This document shows, piece by piece, positions 10,948 through 22,729 of a stretch of 64,000 bases of DNA. The stretch's first letter is position 1. Every line of letters starts with the position of its first letter. This stretch comes from Cannabis sativa (taxonomy: Eukaryota > Streptophyta > Magnoliopsida > Rosales > Cannabaceae), in contig NC_083603.1 in assembly GCF_029168945.1 (NCBI RefSeq), positions 48,494,406-48,558,405 on the forward strand. The letters are read 5' to 3'. Position numbers and translations under genes: made by a program. The notes under the pieces were generated by a model. That model was not told where the DNA came from and made no database searches. It worked only from the letters and a program-made list of their open reading frames with translations.

Positions 10948-13900
10948 GTGTGGGAAGTTACTCAACTCCCAGCTCAAAGGCCCCAGTTGATGGACCAACC
11001 CATCACGTTCACAGAAGAAGACGCCAAGACGGTGCGCTTCCCTCATCATGACCCATTGGTCATAGAGACCCCCATCGCGAATAAAGTGGTGGCCAGAGTC
11101 TTAATTGACAATGGAAGTTCCGTGAACCTACTCTTCAAGGAAGCCTTCACCGCGATAGGCTTGACGGACCGGGACCTCTCACCCAGTGGGTCCCAACTCA
11201 CAGGGTTTAACGGGACGACACTTATCCCAATGGGAAAAGTAAGGCTCCCAGTCACCTTGTGCCCAGACACCCCCCAGAGCACATTCAAATACTGCACCTT
11301 CGTAGTGGTGGACTGTCCGACAGCCTACAACGCGATCCTCAGCCGACCGGCCTTGGTGGACTTTGTCGCAGTCACATCGATTCGGCACCTGTGCCTAAAG
11401 TTCCCTACCCGGGAGGCCGGAATCGGAACTGTGAGGGGAAACCAGGGGGAAGCAAGACAATGTTACAATGTCGCAACCCACCTGCCCGTGCTAATGGTCT
11501 GGGAATTAGCTGAGCCAGAAGTGGCTGAAGAGGATGAGTTGGACCCCCGTGTGGGGTCCGAAAGAATTGTGGAACCAATGGAGGACGTCGAAGAAGTATC
11601 AGTGTGCGACACCGACTCCACCAAAGTACTCCGGCTAGGGAAGAACCTAGATCCGGAGGAAAAAGAAAAAATAATAAAAACACTGAAGGGCGCCATCGAC
11701 ATCTTTGCATGGCGCCAAGAAGACATGACTGGCATAAGCCCTCATGTCATCACCCATGTACTCAACGTCAATCCGAACATGCCTCCCGTCCAGCAAAAGC
11801 GACGCCCGCTCGACTCGGTGAAAGCCGAAGCTCTAGAGAAAGAGGTGGACAAACTTTTGACTAACGGCATGATCCGCGACGTATACTATCCGGAGTGGCT
11901 GGCCAATCCGGTCCTGGTGCCCAAGCCGAACGGAACTTGGCGAGTTTGTATAAATTTCACCGATCTAAACAAAGCTTGTCCAAAGGACTGCTTCCCGCTG
12001 CCCAGGATCGACCAGATGGTAGATGCCACTTCTGGATTCAAACTGCTATCCTTCATGGACGCCTATGCTGGGTACAACCAAATAAAAATGCATACGACAG
12101 ACCAGGAGTGCACTAGCTTCAGGACCGATAAGGGGGTATACTGCTACTTAGTCATGCCCTTCGGACTAAAAAACGCCGAAGCAACCTATCAAAGGATGGT
12201 TAACCGAATGTTTAAAGGCCTCCTGGGGCGAAACATGGAGGTTTACGTAGACGACATGCTCGTCAAATCCAAAGCTTGCAACTGCCATGCAAGCGACTTA
12301 GAAGAATGCTTCGAAGTGGTCCGGAGATACGACATGAAGCTCAACCCAAAGAAATGCACCTTTGGGGTCAAATCAGGAAAGTTCCTGGGTTTCATCGTCA
12401 GTCAAAGGGGGATTGAGGCAAATCCAGAAAAAATCCAGGCTCTCCTGAGCATGCCATCCCCCAAAAAACATAAAGATGTGCAGAGCCTGACCGGAAAGGT
12501 AGCTGCTTTAAGCCGCTTCATCTCATGGTCCACGGACAAGTGCATACCCTTCTTCAACGTGCTAAAGAAGTGCCAAAAGTTCGAATGGTCGGACGAGTGC
12601 GAGGAGGCATTCAAAAAGCTAAAAGAGCACATGGCCAAGCCTCCTATCTTATCAAAACCCGTCCTCAGAGAAGACCTATTTCTTTATTTGGCTGTCTCCG
12701 AACACGCGGTCAGCGCTTCCCTGGTCCGGGAAGAAGAGAAAACTCAGCATCCCGTGTACTATGTCAGCAAGCGCATGATAGGGGCCGAAACAAGATACCC
12801 GGTCATTGAAAAACTGGTGTTTTGCCTCCTGATGGCGTCAAGGAAGTTGAGGCCATACTTCCAAGCACACCCGATCAAAATTCTGACCAATCACCCGCTC
12901 CGACAGGTCCTCCAAAAACCTGAAGCGTCCGGAAGACTCCTCAAGTGGGCAATGGAGCTAAGTCAATTCGACTTGCACTACATACCTCGAATTTCTATAA
13001 AAGGCCAAGCCTTGGCGGACTTCATTACTGAATGCAACGAAGCCGAGGCAACCGCGAATACGCCGGTACCGCCAATCCCCACATGGAGGGTATTTGTAGA
13101 CAGAGCCTCCAATGAGAACAGTTCCGGAGCCGGAGTGGCTATGATATCACCAACCGGACTGCGACTCCAGGCGGCCCTACGGTTTGACTTCGCAGCTTCA
13201 AACAATGAGGCCGAATATGAAGCCCTGATAGCAGGGCTCAAATTAGCGAAAGTTGTAGGAGCCAAAAGAGTGGAAGTCTATAGTGATTCCCAACTGGTCG
13301 TAAATCAGGTATCCGGAGAATACCAAACCCGCGGCGAGCGAATGGCCGCGTACGTAACAATAGTTCGAGAGCTGCTCCACGAGTTCACGGACTACAAAAT
13401 AGAAAGAATCCTCCGAGAAAAGAACGCTCACGCGGACTGTCTGGCTAAGTTAGCCTCGGATAGCGAAATCGAAGAGCTGGGGGTAGTACCAGTGGAACGC
13501 TTGGCAGAGCCAAGCATCAAAATAAAAGAGGCCACGCTAACGGTTGGGCAAGAACCCAGCTGGATGGTCCCCATTATAAAATACATAACAAAAGGTGAGT
13601 TGCCCCAAGAAAGGGCACTGTCTCGGAAGATTCAGTATCAGGCTCATCGTTATGTGATGATGGATCAGATTCTCTACCGAAGAGGACTCAGCATGCCTTA
13701 TTTAAGGTGTGTATCGGACCCTGAAGCTAGACAAATCATGCTAGAGGTCCACGAAGGGTTCTGTGGAGATCATACGGGAGGACCCAGTCTCTGAAAGAAA
13801 ATATTGAGACAAGGGTACTTCTGGCCAACAATGAAAAAAGATTGTATAGACTATGTCCAAAAGTGTGACTCGTGCCAAAGGTACGCGAACATACCGAGAG

Positions 13901-14796
13901 CTCCTCCAAATGAAATTACCCTGATGACTAGTCCCTGGCCCTTCGCGGTATGGGGAATATATCTTATTGGGTCCCTGCCAACAAGAAAAGGGGGAGTAAA
14001 GTATGCAATAGTAGCAGTAGACTACTTCACCAAATGGACGGAGGCTGAGCCTATGAAGACAATAACTGCTAAAAAAGCACTGGACTTTGTTATTAAAAAC
14101 ATAGTGTGTCGATATGGCTTGCCTCACAAAATAGTCTCTGACAATGGAAAGCAGTTCGATTCTGAGGAATTTACTGACTTCTGCAACCAACACGGAGTAG
14201 TGAAAAGCTTCTCCGCGGTGGCCAGACCTCAAACAAACGGTCAGGCGGAAGCAGTCAATAAAATCCTAAAGGTCACCTTGAAGAAAAAGTTGCTGGCTTG
14301 CAAAAACAACTGGCCTGAAGAGTTGCCAAGGGTGTTATGGGCCTACCGGACGACCCCCAGAACCACGACCGGTCACTCGCCTTTTTCAATGGCGTACGGT
14401 TGTGAAGCGATGGTCCCGGTAGAAATGTTATTCCCATCCCACAGGAGGACGACTTACGATCCAGCCACGAATCAAGCTTTGCTTCAAGAGGCTTTGGATC
14501 AAGTCGAAGAACTCCGGGATGAATCTCAAATACGGATGGCAGCTTATCAGAAGAAGGTAACCAAGTATTTTAACTCTAAGGTTAAAAACAGAAAATTTGC
14601 TATTGGGGATATGGTCCTAAGAAGAGTCTTCCCAGCCACCCAGGAACCCGGAGTGGGGGTACTTGGGCCAAATTGGGAAGGACCATATGAAATTGAGGAC
14701 GAAATCGGCTCCGACACTTACAAGCTAAAAAGAATGGATGGAACCATTGTGCCAAGAGCCTGGAATGCCGATCACCTCAGAAAATATTACCAGTAG
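10948..14796 (+). pseudogene. Tat element pol: protease, RT, two RNase H domains, integrase; one in-frame stop and a mutated integrase residue
   Basis: It shares a frame with the main part of gag. Protease active site is IDNGSS (D at 11107). Reverse transcriptase has YVDD at 12244-12255. The first RNase H region includes LAVSEHAVSASL near 12690. A second RNase H of the Tat type starts VFVDRASN near 13090. A TGA stop at 13792-13794 separates these from the integrase, whose CDSC zinc motif is near 13864. The integrase core has D at 14140 and E at 14248 (35 residues between). The expected first catalytic aspartate, in the WGIDLIG context of the family, is tyrosine here (codon 13960-13962). Both the stop and this change should abolish integration by this copy. 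Confidence 0.9.
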
Positions 14797-15240
14797 CAAA
14801 AAATATAACTTAGACTTTGTTCAAAGAGTTTGTACCGTCCAAATGTATACCTCCTCTACATGTTGAATAAAACTGAGTGCCTTAAAAACAAAGTTTCTAT
14901 GCCACTCAGGGGGGTACTAGGGTATACCGCACGGACAGACAGAAAACAAACTAAGTAAAATATCCTGACCCAAAGGGCAGGTCAAAAAGTATGCACAAAA
15001 ATAAAAAGCATAAGTATAAAAATCCTAATCCAAAGGACAGGTCAAAAAAGAGAAATATGTGGCAAAAGAGATCACATATAAATATCCTAGCCCACAGGGC
15101 AGGTCAAATATATACAAGTGGCCCGGGGACAGGCCTTAAAAAATTATCTCCCCTTCAAATAAAAAACAGCTACCTAAATATATTGTCCCAAGGTAGCAGC
15201 AAATATATATAAAACGAAAAAAAATAAATAATAAGAGAAG
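14797..15240 (+). repeat. Spacer between pol and the antisense gene, with imperfect tandem repeats
   Basis: Non-coding. At about 14961-15110 three imperfect units of about 60-65 bp each contain ATCCTgacCCAAAGGGCAGGTCAAA-like cores. A related GGGACAGGCC follows at 15127. Such repeat-rich spacers after pol are common in Tat elements. No frame worth calling. Confidence 0.65.
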
Positions 15241-15280
15241 TGGGTGGAATCCTGGTTGTACTAGGTTAATCTCAAGCGGC

Positions 15281-18200
15281 TCAGTCAATACGCGGAGGAA
15301 GGCGAGGTCCGATACGCGCCTCTACCATGGCATCAAGCTTCTTCTTCTTCTCCCGAAATTTGGCAATCATTTCCTCAGGTTTGGGGTAGAAGGTAAGCTT
15401 GATATTTTGGTCGTTGGTAGACCAAGCCATGAAGACTCCATCGTCGAAGCGCTTAGGGCACCGGCCGCTGGAAACGGGAGAGAGAAGCTCGGCTCTTTTT
15501 GCCTTCTTGGAGGCTTGTTCCTTGAGGTCCCTGAGCTCCTTCAGCTCCACGGCTAGAGCAGCCCTGGACTCTAAGTTTGCTTGGTGAGTTTCCTCTAAGG
15601 ATCTCACCTTGGCAACCATCTCGTCCAAGGCTTCCCTGGCCTCCCGGAGCTCCCGCTTGGCCTTTGTAGCGGCCTCACTTTCCGCCATCAGCTCCTCTTG
15701 ATTCTTGGCCTCCAGTCTGTCCCTCCGCTGGGCCTCATCCCGGATCATGGCCTCCCCCTGGGCTTCCCTCCGCTTGGCCTCCTCCTCATTGGCCTTGGCA
15801 GCAGCCTCCCGGTGCTCAGCAGCCTCCTAGTAAAGCTGCCTCTCCGCAGTGAGATCCTGAAGGACCTTCCTGACGTCGTTCATGTCCCCAAAATCAGACA
15901 GAACAAAGCCATGGTTAATTATGTTCTTGGAAAGGCGGCCAACCTCAGCAGCAAGCTGAACAACAATACAAGTGTAAGAGAGAATCCCCAAAAAAGAAAA
16001 ATAAAGGGAAAAGCAAAATTACAAAGCACTTACCACCTGGACCTGGAAGATAGAGTTCAGGGAGGCACAAGTTGCGAACCGCTTAGGCGCGCACCCGGTA
16101 AGCTGAGAAGCAAACTCTCCAGTCATCTCCGCGGAGAAGGGAGCCAAGGTGGGCCCAAGGAAGCGACGGAACCAGTCCGATAGGGGGTCCAAGTTTAGGT
16201 CCCACGGATCCTGGTACTCTGGGTTGTTGATGGTTTCTTGCACCTCAACCTGCAGAACCCTCCTAAGGGCTTCCACCTCGGCAAACCCCCGGGAGTATTC
16301 GTCCATGGCATAGTTATGCTTGGCTATCCGGAGCTCTTGCCTCGCCTCGTCTCCAGGAACCGGAGTCAGCACAATGTTGGGAGGAGCAGGATGCTCTTCC
16401 ATGGGAGAGACCCCACCATCAAGGCCGTAGGCCGGAGTGTCAGCTCTCCGAGGCCGCTTGGGCTCTTCCTGGGCAATCATTTTGCCCTTACGCTTGCAAA
16501 TCAGAGCAATTTCTTGCTCTTCTTCACCTTCTTCAACTTCCTCAGGAAGAGCCCGGAGCCCTCCTGCACCTTCTTTAACTTCCTCAGAAAAGCCCCATTG
16601 CTTTTCTTGACTTTCTCCCGGCAGCACCTCCTCGTCATCCACTAAATCAATAGTGTCGGGAGGAGCGCTGGAAGAAATCTTTAGAGCAGGGGCCATTAGG
16701 GAAGAAGTAAAGGCAGGAGGAGCCTCAGGAGTGTGAACCCCAGCAAGCTGATCCAAGATGGCGTCCATGGAGATACCTGCTACAATAAAAGAAAGCAAGT
16801 GTTAGAACATCCGTGGGAAACCACCAACACAAGGTATGGCAAATAAGCTAGTCCTACCCGGACTTCCTAATTCGGCCCTAGCAAAGTTCCGAACTTTTAT
16901 GCTGGCAGCATCATCTCCGAGATAGCTGTCCGAAGGCCGAAACCAGCTGGATGTAATGTAAGCTGAAGGACCTAAGGGAACGGGCTCCGGAGGACCAGAA
17001 CCCATCCGGGACCGACCTAGCAAATCTCCTAAGTTTGAAAAATAAAATTCCTTCAAACGATCCCCCCACCGGGTCGAGGGCATCCTAAACCTATACAGAC
17101 GCTCGTCGAACCCTACGGGCCTACGACTGGCATATTCGCCAACAGAAGGAACATAATGAATTACCAAAGGAGACTTACCGCCGGCGCCGGAAGTGCTGGC
17201 ACCAGGAGCCCCAGTGTTTGGCTCTGGAAGCCCTTCTCTCCGATGAATCCCCAATGTGAAGGGGCTTCCCGGCAATCGCCTGACTTCTTCTCTCCACCGG
17301 GCTCCCCACACGGAGCGCCCTCCCGGAAGCCGCCTGGGCCTTAGAGTACGCCATCTCCTGGGCCTTCCGGTAGAGATACTCCTGGTATTTCTTCTCTGCC
17401 GTGGCGATGATCTTGTCCCGGAAGGTCTTCTCCGCGATCGGCGCCCTCACATTGGGACAGATGACCCGGGAGAGGTTAGAGTCCTCCACGGATTGATGCG
17501 GAAGGATAAGTTTGGCCTTCCTGCAGTTCTCCGTAATGACCAGACCCCCGACGTCAAGATCGGCCCGGTTGTAAGAGGCAAAGGCCTGGGCTCTCCGAAG
17601 AAAGGCCTGGGTAGGGGCAGTCCGTTCATATGGAGGGATCCTCACCCACTCAGTGAGGAGCTCCGGATGGTCCATTGCCCTAAATCCGGAGGAAAAGAAA
17701 AAGCGATGGCGATACTCCTTAACGTGAGTCTACCTATTATACGGGACCACCCCTTCGTTAGCAGGGTGGGCCCGGAACCCATAAAAATCGTCCTTAAGTT
17801 TGTCCCCCTTCTTGGGAACGGAAACAAGTTCATAAAAATACAAAATTTCCGCCGGGCGGGGAGATCCCCATCCTCGGGCGGCATAAAAAATAAATAAGCC
17901 TGAAAGCAGGCGGTAAGCTTGGGGAATGAGTTGGTATGGCGCAAGGCCGAAAAAAACAAGAAAATTAACAAAATAATCCTGAAGAGGAAGCATGGCACCA
18001 GCCATCAGGTGCGTCTGGCTCCAGGTCCCGAAGCCGCCGTAATTATGGTTGGGCGTCTCCGCGTCGCGAGGTGGCCGATGGTAGGTTCCTGAGGTGGAAG
18101 GCTTGATTCCAGCAACCTCCACAATGTTCTCCAGTTGGTGGGGACATGTCAAGGTGGAATGAAGCTCAGCCGCTTCCCATCCGGTCGCCCGGGACTTATA

Positions 18201-18293
18201 CCCCTCCTGGGCAACGGGTCCCAGGGAGACCTCCTCAAGGGTAGCCATGCACTTACCACTTTTCTTTGATGACTTCGAGCCAGAAGCAGACAT
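15281..18293 (-). pseudogene. Antisense multi-exon gene inside the Tat element (aORF type)
   Basis: It runs opposite to gag-pol. ATG at 18293. Proposed coding exons: 18293-17734, 17679-17179, 17028-16858, 16779-16034 and 15955-15281. The introns (17680-17733, 17029-17178, 16780-16857, 15956-16033) all have GT...AG ends, several with GTAAGT donors and pyrimidine-rich acceptors; the 54-nt one is unusually short. The N-terminal part has a hydrophobic LQDYFVNFLVFFGL region like the antisense proteins of plant Tat elements. The middle is acidic (PEEVEEGEEEQE). The C-terminus is a long Lys/Glu-rich coiled coil (15748 to about 15440). A TAG at 15829-15827 and a likely frame change near 17230 break the protein. 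Function in the family is unknown. Confidence 0.72.
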
Positions 18294-18303
18294 TTTTTCT
18301 ATT

Positions 18304-18757
18304 CTGTAAAAAGAGTGAAGATTCCAGCAGTTAGGCCCCATACCAAACCCTAAAATAAGAAAAAGGGAATGGGGGTCCCCTAACCGCTGGAAAGAGGCCC
18401 CCTCCGGACACGTGTCACACAGGAAACCCTAGAAGAATTCCCTGGACAAGTGTCGGGTGCAGTAAATTCACAGAAGACGGCTTTACGCGATAAAGAAAAC
18501 AGAAAGAAAAGAGTCTGTTCTATGCCCTAAGCAACCATTAAACGAAGAACGTATGGCTTTCTACAGAGAAAATGTACAATAACAACAGAGGCGTGACAAT
18601 GGCAACCCTACCACTAGAGCGGTAAATTCAAACAGACTACATGAAGGATTTAAACACTTGCATGCCCAGAAATTTTGAATGCAAACCCAGAAAAGAACAA
18701 ACAGAATAAGTAATAGCATGCCATTCAGTAATAGAGCAAAGGATGCAAAAAACTTAC
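18304..18757 (-). other. Putative 5' UTR intron of the antisense gene
   Basis: On the minus strand the donor reads ATC|GTAAGTTTTT at 18757 and the acceptor TTTTTACAG at 18304, ten bases before the ATG. Length 454 bp. It links the antisense TATA box region to the start codon. Proposed from splice-site consensus only. Confidence 0.5.
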
Positions 18758-18952
18758 GATGAAGTGTTGAACTGGGGGTCCTGATGCAAGTCGAGTGAAG
18801 ACGAGAAAGACTGGTAGCAACGAGCAAAGAAGAACTGGGAAAATCGTAAAGTGTTTGAAGGCCTTGTTCTAGGTCTGAGAATTTTCTTTCTAGGAAATTC
18901 GAGCAAAGTTGGCAAGAAATGGGAAGTAACCGAAATGAAGAAAAGATGGTGG

Positions 18953-18960
18953 CTTTTATA
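18953..18960 (-). promoter_or_regulatory. Antisense TATA box upstream of the antisense gene
   Basis: Minus strand GCCTATAAAAGCC. It lies about 200 bp before the 5' UTR donor and about 660 bp before the ATG, a sensible position for a promoter of the antisense transcript. Confidence 0.55.
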
Positions 18961-19279
18961 GGCAAAAATGCATGAGGAACAGGCGTCATCACCTACCAAT
19001 CGAACGGTGAGGGAAGCGCACGATTCAAATACCCAAAGATCAACGGACCAGATTGATTTACAATAAAGGCGGTGGAAACGCTTGAGTATCCGTCTGACAC
19101 CATTAATGAGCCGTATCAATCAATGGGCGTGAAACGAATCGACCTCTGCAAAAAGTGAATCGCTGCATTAAATGCCATCATTCAATACACCCTCACGCGC
19201 TCAAAGCTCGTGCCAGGAAACCGAGGAGTCAACCGGAGGCACTTGAGCAAGCATTGTTTCATTTTTCAAATAAACAAGA

Positions 19280-19292
19280 CTTGGGGGGTAAA
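19280..19292 (+). other. Polypurine tract of the Tat element
   Basis: CTTGGGGGGTAAA directly before the 3' LTR, the expected place and composition for plus-strand priming. Confidence 0.75.
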
Positions 19293-20071
19293 TGTTGCCC
19301 CTAATTTTGCCCAATATATGTGGACCAATCAGACAGGGACACGTGGATCAAGCAATTCACAATATTTGCTAAGTCTTTAGGCCATAAGGTAACGTCCCGG
19401 ACGTAGGTCCCGGAGAAGGCACATGGAACTCAATATGCTCCCGGAAGCTCACATAACGCTAAGGCATCTCCGCGAGGTGTCAGGTTTCTCCTGAGCAATC
19501 AAGTCGCATTAAATGCCGCATGGGAGGAAGCGTGTTGGGACTGCTACACGCAATAAAGTCTGACGGCACAACCTCCAACCAGCAGCGCCACAGTAATGAT
19601 CATTTAAGTCTAGCGACGGCTACACTGTGAAGAGTCACGTCAATCAAAAGGCAATAAGGACATTCCACATAAAAATCCTACAGCACCTAGGGATTTGACC
19701 ATGCATTACCCATGGTATATTCATTGGGAATGCCCAACTTTATGGATACTTACAGATACATTTGTAAGGACAATTCTAGGGATTACCCCACCAAAAACAC
19801 TATAAATACCCCCTCAAAGCTCATTAAATGGGATCGAGAATCTTAGGCTGCATATGAGCAAGTAGAGTAAATACTCACCAAGAACATTCTCTGTATTTAT
19901 AAGAGTGAAATTCGCCCAAGTATAATCTCTGTATTAAATACATCCATAAATAACAAAGACTCGTTGACTAAGGCTCATTAACGCCCCAACCACGTAAAAA
20001 TCTTTCTCTCACTTTCTTACAGCTCCATAATTTTATAATATTTTATTAGTTGCCGAAAATCTCGGTCAACA
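19293..20071 (+). repeat. 3' LTR of the Tat element (779 bp)
   Basis: Same length as the 5' LTR with roughly 14 scattered substitutions, including a cluster near 19963-19976. Followed by the CTAGT duplication. Confidence 0.95.
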
Positions 20072-21620
20072 CTAGTAAATAGTTACGTGCGAGGCACGTA
20101 TATTAAATTTTATGTTAGTTTTTTTCTATGTTATTTGAAAGTGATACAATTAAAAGTTAAAGAAAAAATATTATAAGTTATTAGGTGAGATTATTATTAT
20201 GTGTATAGGAAGAAATCACAAACTAATTAATCTTATAATCTTAACTTTAATCAAATAGGGTTCTAGATATATGAACAATAAATAATCACGTAAAAATCAA
20301 AAATAATTATTCGAATAAAGAATTCAATATACACAGTTATATATATGAATCTCATTAATCAAAAATAATTATTCAATATATGAACAACAATTTCTCACGC
20401 TATATGTTTCTCAATAAAGAAATCCACCTCCTCATAGTCAAAAATAAATAATACATGTAATACAGATCTTTGTGATAGAGTACCTAAAAGAAAAAAAACT
20501 TCAGTTACCATAATCGGAAAAAGTTTAAGTGAACTATAATGACTAAGAAGATTTAAATTACAAAATGAAAATAACATATCTATATGAGTATGATTTTTTT
20601 TGCTATATGAGCATGATTGATCTAAGAGAAAATAGATAAACCTATAAACATATAAATATACTTAATATTAATTTTGACAAAGAAACAATTCAATTATAAA
20701 CAATTCTAAATATCAGCTTGACAATTTTAACACACTAATTACTCATTAAATAACCATAATGTATACATCATGATAATTTTATTTTATTTGATATCAAATG
20801 ATAGAGACTATTGAAGTTTTCAGCCATGGAAAACACACTATGATCAAAAAGTAATGCTCATTAATTGTATATTTTAAAGAAACCCAAATTTCTATGAATG
20901 TCCCTAATAAGATATAAACAATAAAGTTGTAAATTAAAAAAAAAAAGTAGCAAAATTTCGGTTAATATAAGAAATAGAACAAATTGAAGATTTATACAAT
21001 ACTGGAATTTGAACTCATAGAGGCCATTAGCGAAGCGGTGAAACTCGTAAGATCCCCTAGTAGAACACTACCTTAATGATCTGAACACAAAAATTGTAGA
21101 AATCAAAATATGAATAAATTAGTATCATCAACAAAAGGAAAATTAAAGGGAAAAGACTTAATAATTATGTGACAAATAATTATTAATTGAATTAATCTTA
21201 TAATCTTAACTTTAATCAAATAGGGTTTATAAAAGAGGCATAAATAATCAAATAGGGTTAGAAATACGGTAATTAAAGAAAATCTAGAACCCTATTTTTG
21301 TTTTGGATTTAATGGGATTTATTTTATTATATATAAATAAAAAGTGACCCATGAATTTCTCATAAATCATTTTATTTTTAATAATAAACCATAGGGTTGG
21401 AAATATGGTAATTAAAGAAAATCTAGAACCCTATTTTTCTGTTGGATTTAATGGAATTTATTATATATAAATAAAAGTGACCCATGAATTTCTCATAAAC
21501 CATTTTATTTTTAATAATAAACCATCTTATTTTTAATATAAATAAAAAGTCGTCCATAAATTTTTCAAAAACCAACAATTCTGTTATATAGGCACACTTT
21601 ATATAAATAGATAGAATAGA
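20072..21620 (-). mobile_element. Non-autonomous Helitron (about 1.55 kb)
   Basis: On the minus strand the block starts TCTATTCTATC at 21620, preceded by A. It ends with a hairpin ACGTGC-CTC-GCACGT (about 20081-20098), nine or so bases, then CTAG at 20075-20072; the original next host base (complement of 7954) is T. A|TC...hairpin...CTAG|T is the Helitron signature. No helicase frame is present, so it would depend on a relative. Inside, 21257-21391 and 21392-21526 are near-identical direct repeats. The Tat element inserted at its 3' terminus, so that end is duplicated. Confidence 0.75.
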
Positions 21621-22700
21621 TATATATTCTAATTATATGAAATTTTAATAATTATTTATTATTAATTTATTAATTGAAAAATATCTTCAAACTATCTTAT
21701 TTAAATCTTCCTTTTTCTTACGTTTTTACTTTATTTTTGTTTTTTAAGTTTTTTCAAATTAAATTTTAATATATAAAGATTTAAAATGTAAATAAGATAG
21801 TTTGAAGGTATTGTTATATTTAGTTTTTGTTCTAGGTAATGTATTTCTGTTTTAGGTAATGTATTTCTGTTTCAGATTAAATTTTATTAAAAAATAAAAA
21901 TTAAGTGGAGGCTTACCTTACATGCCTCATGCATTTATGGTGGGTTTCTTTAATTTAATTTATTTATTTATTTTAAAAAATATTTTTTTTTACGAATTGC
22001 TCGATGTTTTAGGACTATCATTCAATTATTATTTTTTTTTTCTGTAGTATGTAACTATCATGTAAGTACTAAATATTCATTTAAAAAACTTGAGCAAAAA
22101 AAAGTGCACTAATTTTTATTTTAAAAAACACACTATAAGCGTGACATTTTTTTTTTTAATTATATCAGTGTTATTTTAAAATTTTAAACAAATATAACTG
22201 AGAGAAAAATATTATTACTGTTCGAAATATTTTCAATAAGCCCAAAAAATAGTGAACTCCATTATAAGATGATTATCACTTCAAAAAAGGTGATACACTT
22301 AAAAATGTTCATTTCATCTTAGTTCAAAAAGCCCAAGTAAAGGCATAGATAAAAATAAGTATGGGGTTATTGCTTCAAATTAGTTTGAACTTGATAATTC
22401 TAATAACTCTGTGTAGACTATGTTTTTGGTGTAGTTCTTATCGTGCTGAACTGTGGTCACAAGTCGGATTAATACCCTCCTTATACTATTCTCTAAGATT
22501 TTTTGAGTTACAGTACTAAAAAAAAAAAAAAAAAAAAATACAACCTAACCTTCACCACAAATTATGCTCAGCTCCGCGTTTTGTCCTTGTGGCCGAGATT
22601 CGAAGGGCTCGATTCTGGTTTTCAAAATTTTCAATTAGTTTATAAAGTATAGTATATATTATATATTGTGAAACTTACTATAAAAAACCAACGTACCGGA
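21621..22700. other. AT-rich non-coding stretch
   Basis: No gene seen. A poly(A) run of about 20 lies at 22519-22540. A short GC-richer patch near 22560-22620 has no clear frame. Confidence 0.45.
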
Positions 22701-22729
22701 TGATGATTCCTATCATTACAAACGAACAA

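Larger units (their letters stand above)
7960..20071 (+). mobile_element. Complete Ty3/gypsy Tat-lineage retrotransposon (12.1 kb) carrying an antisense gene
   Basis: Two 779-bp LTRs (7960-8738 and 19293-20071) and a perfect target duplication CTAGT (7955-7959, 20072-20076) define the element. Inside are gag, protease, reverse transcriptase, RNase H, a second RNase H, integrase, a short tandem-repeat spacer, and a large antisense gene. The second (archaeal-like) RNase H and extra antisense ORF are known hallmarks of the Tat/Retand group. By eye the LTRs differ at about 14 sites (near 1.8 percent), so insertion is fairly recent. The coding region is nevertheless broken. Confidence 0.95.

Noticed and set aside
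14991..15212. 73-codon plus frame
   Set aside because: Runs through the tandem-repeat spacer of the Tat element; repeat artefact.
18561..19119. Minus-strand frames of 121-143 codons
   Set aside because: They overlap the proposed promoter and 5' UTR of the antisense gene and show no motif.
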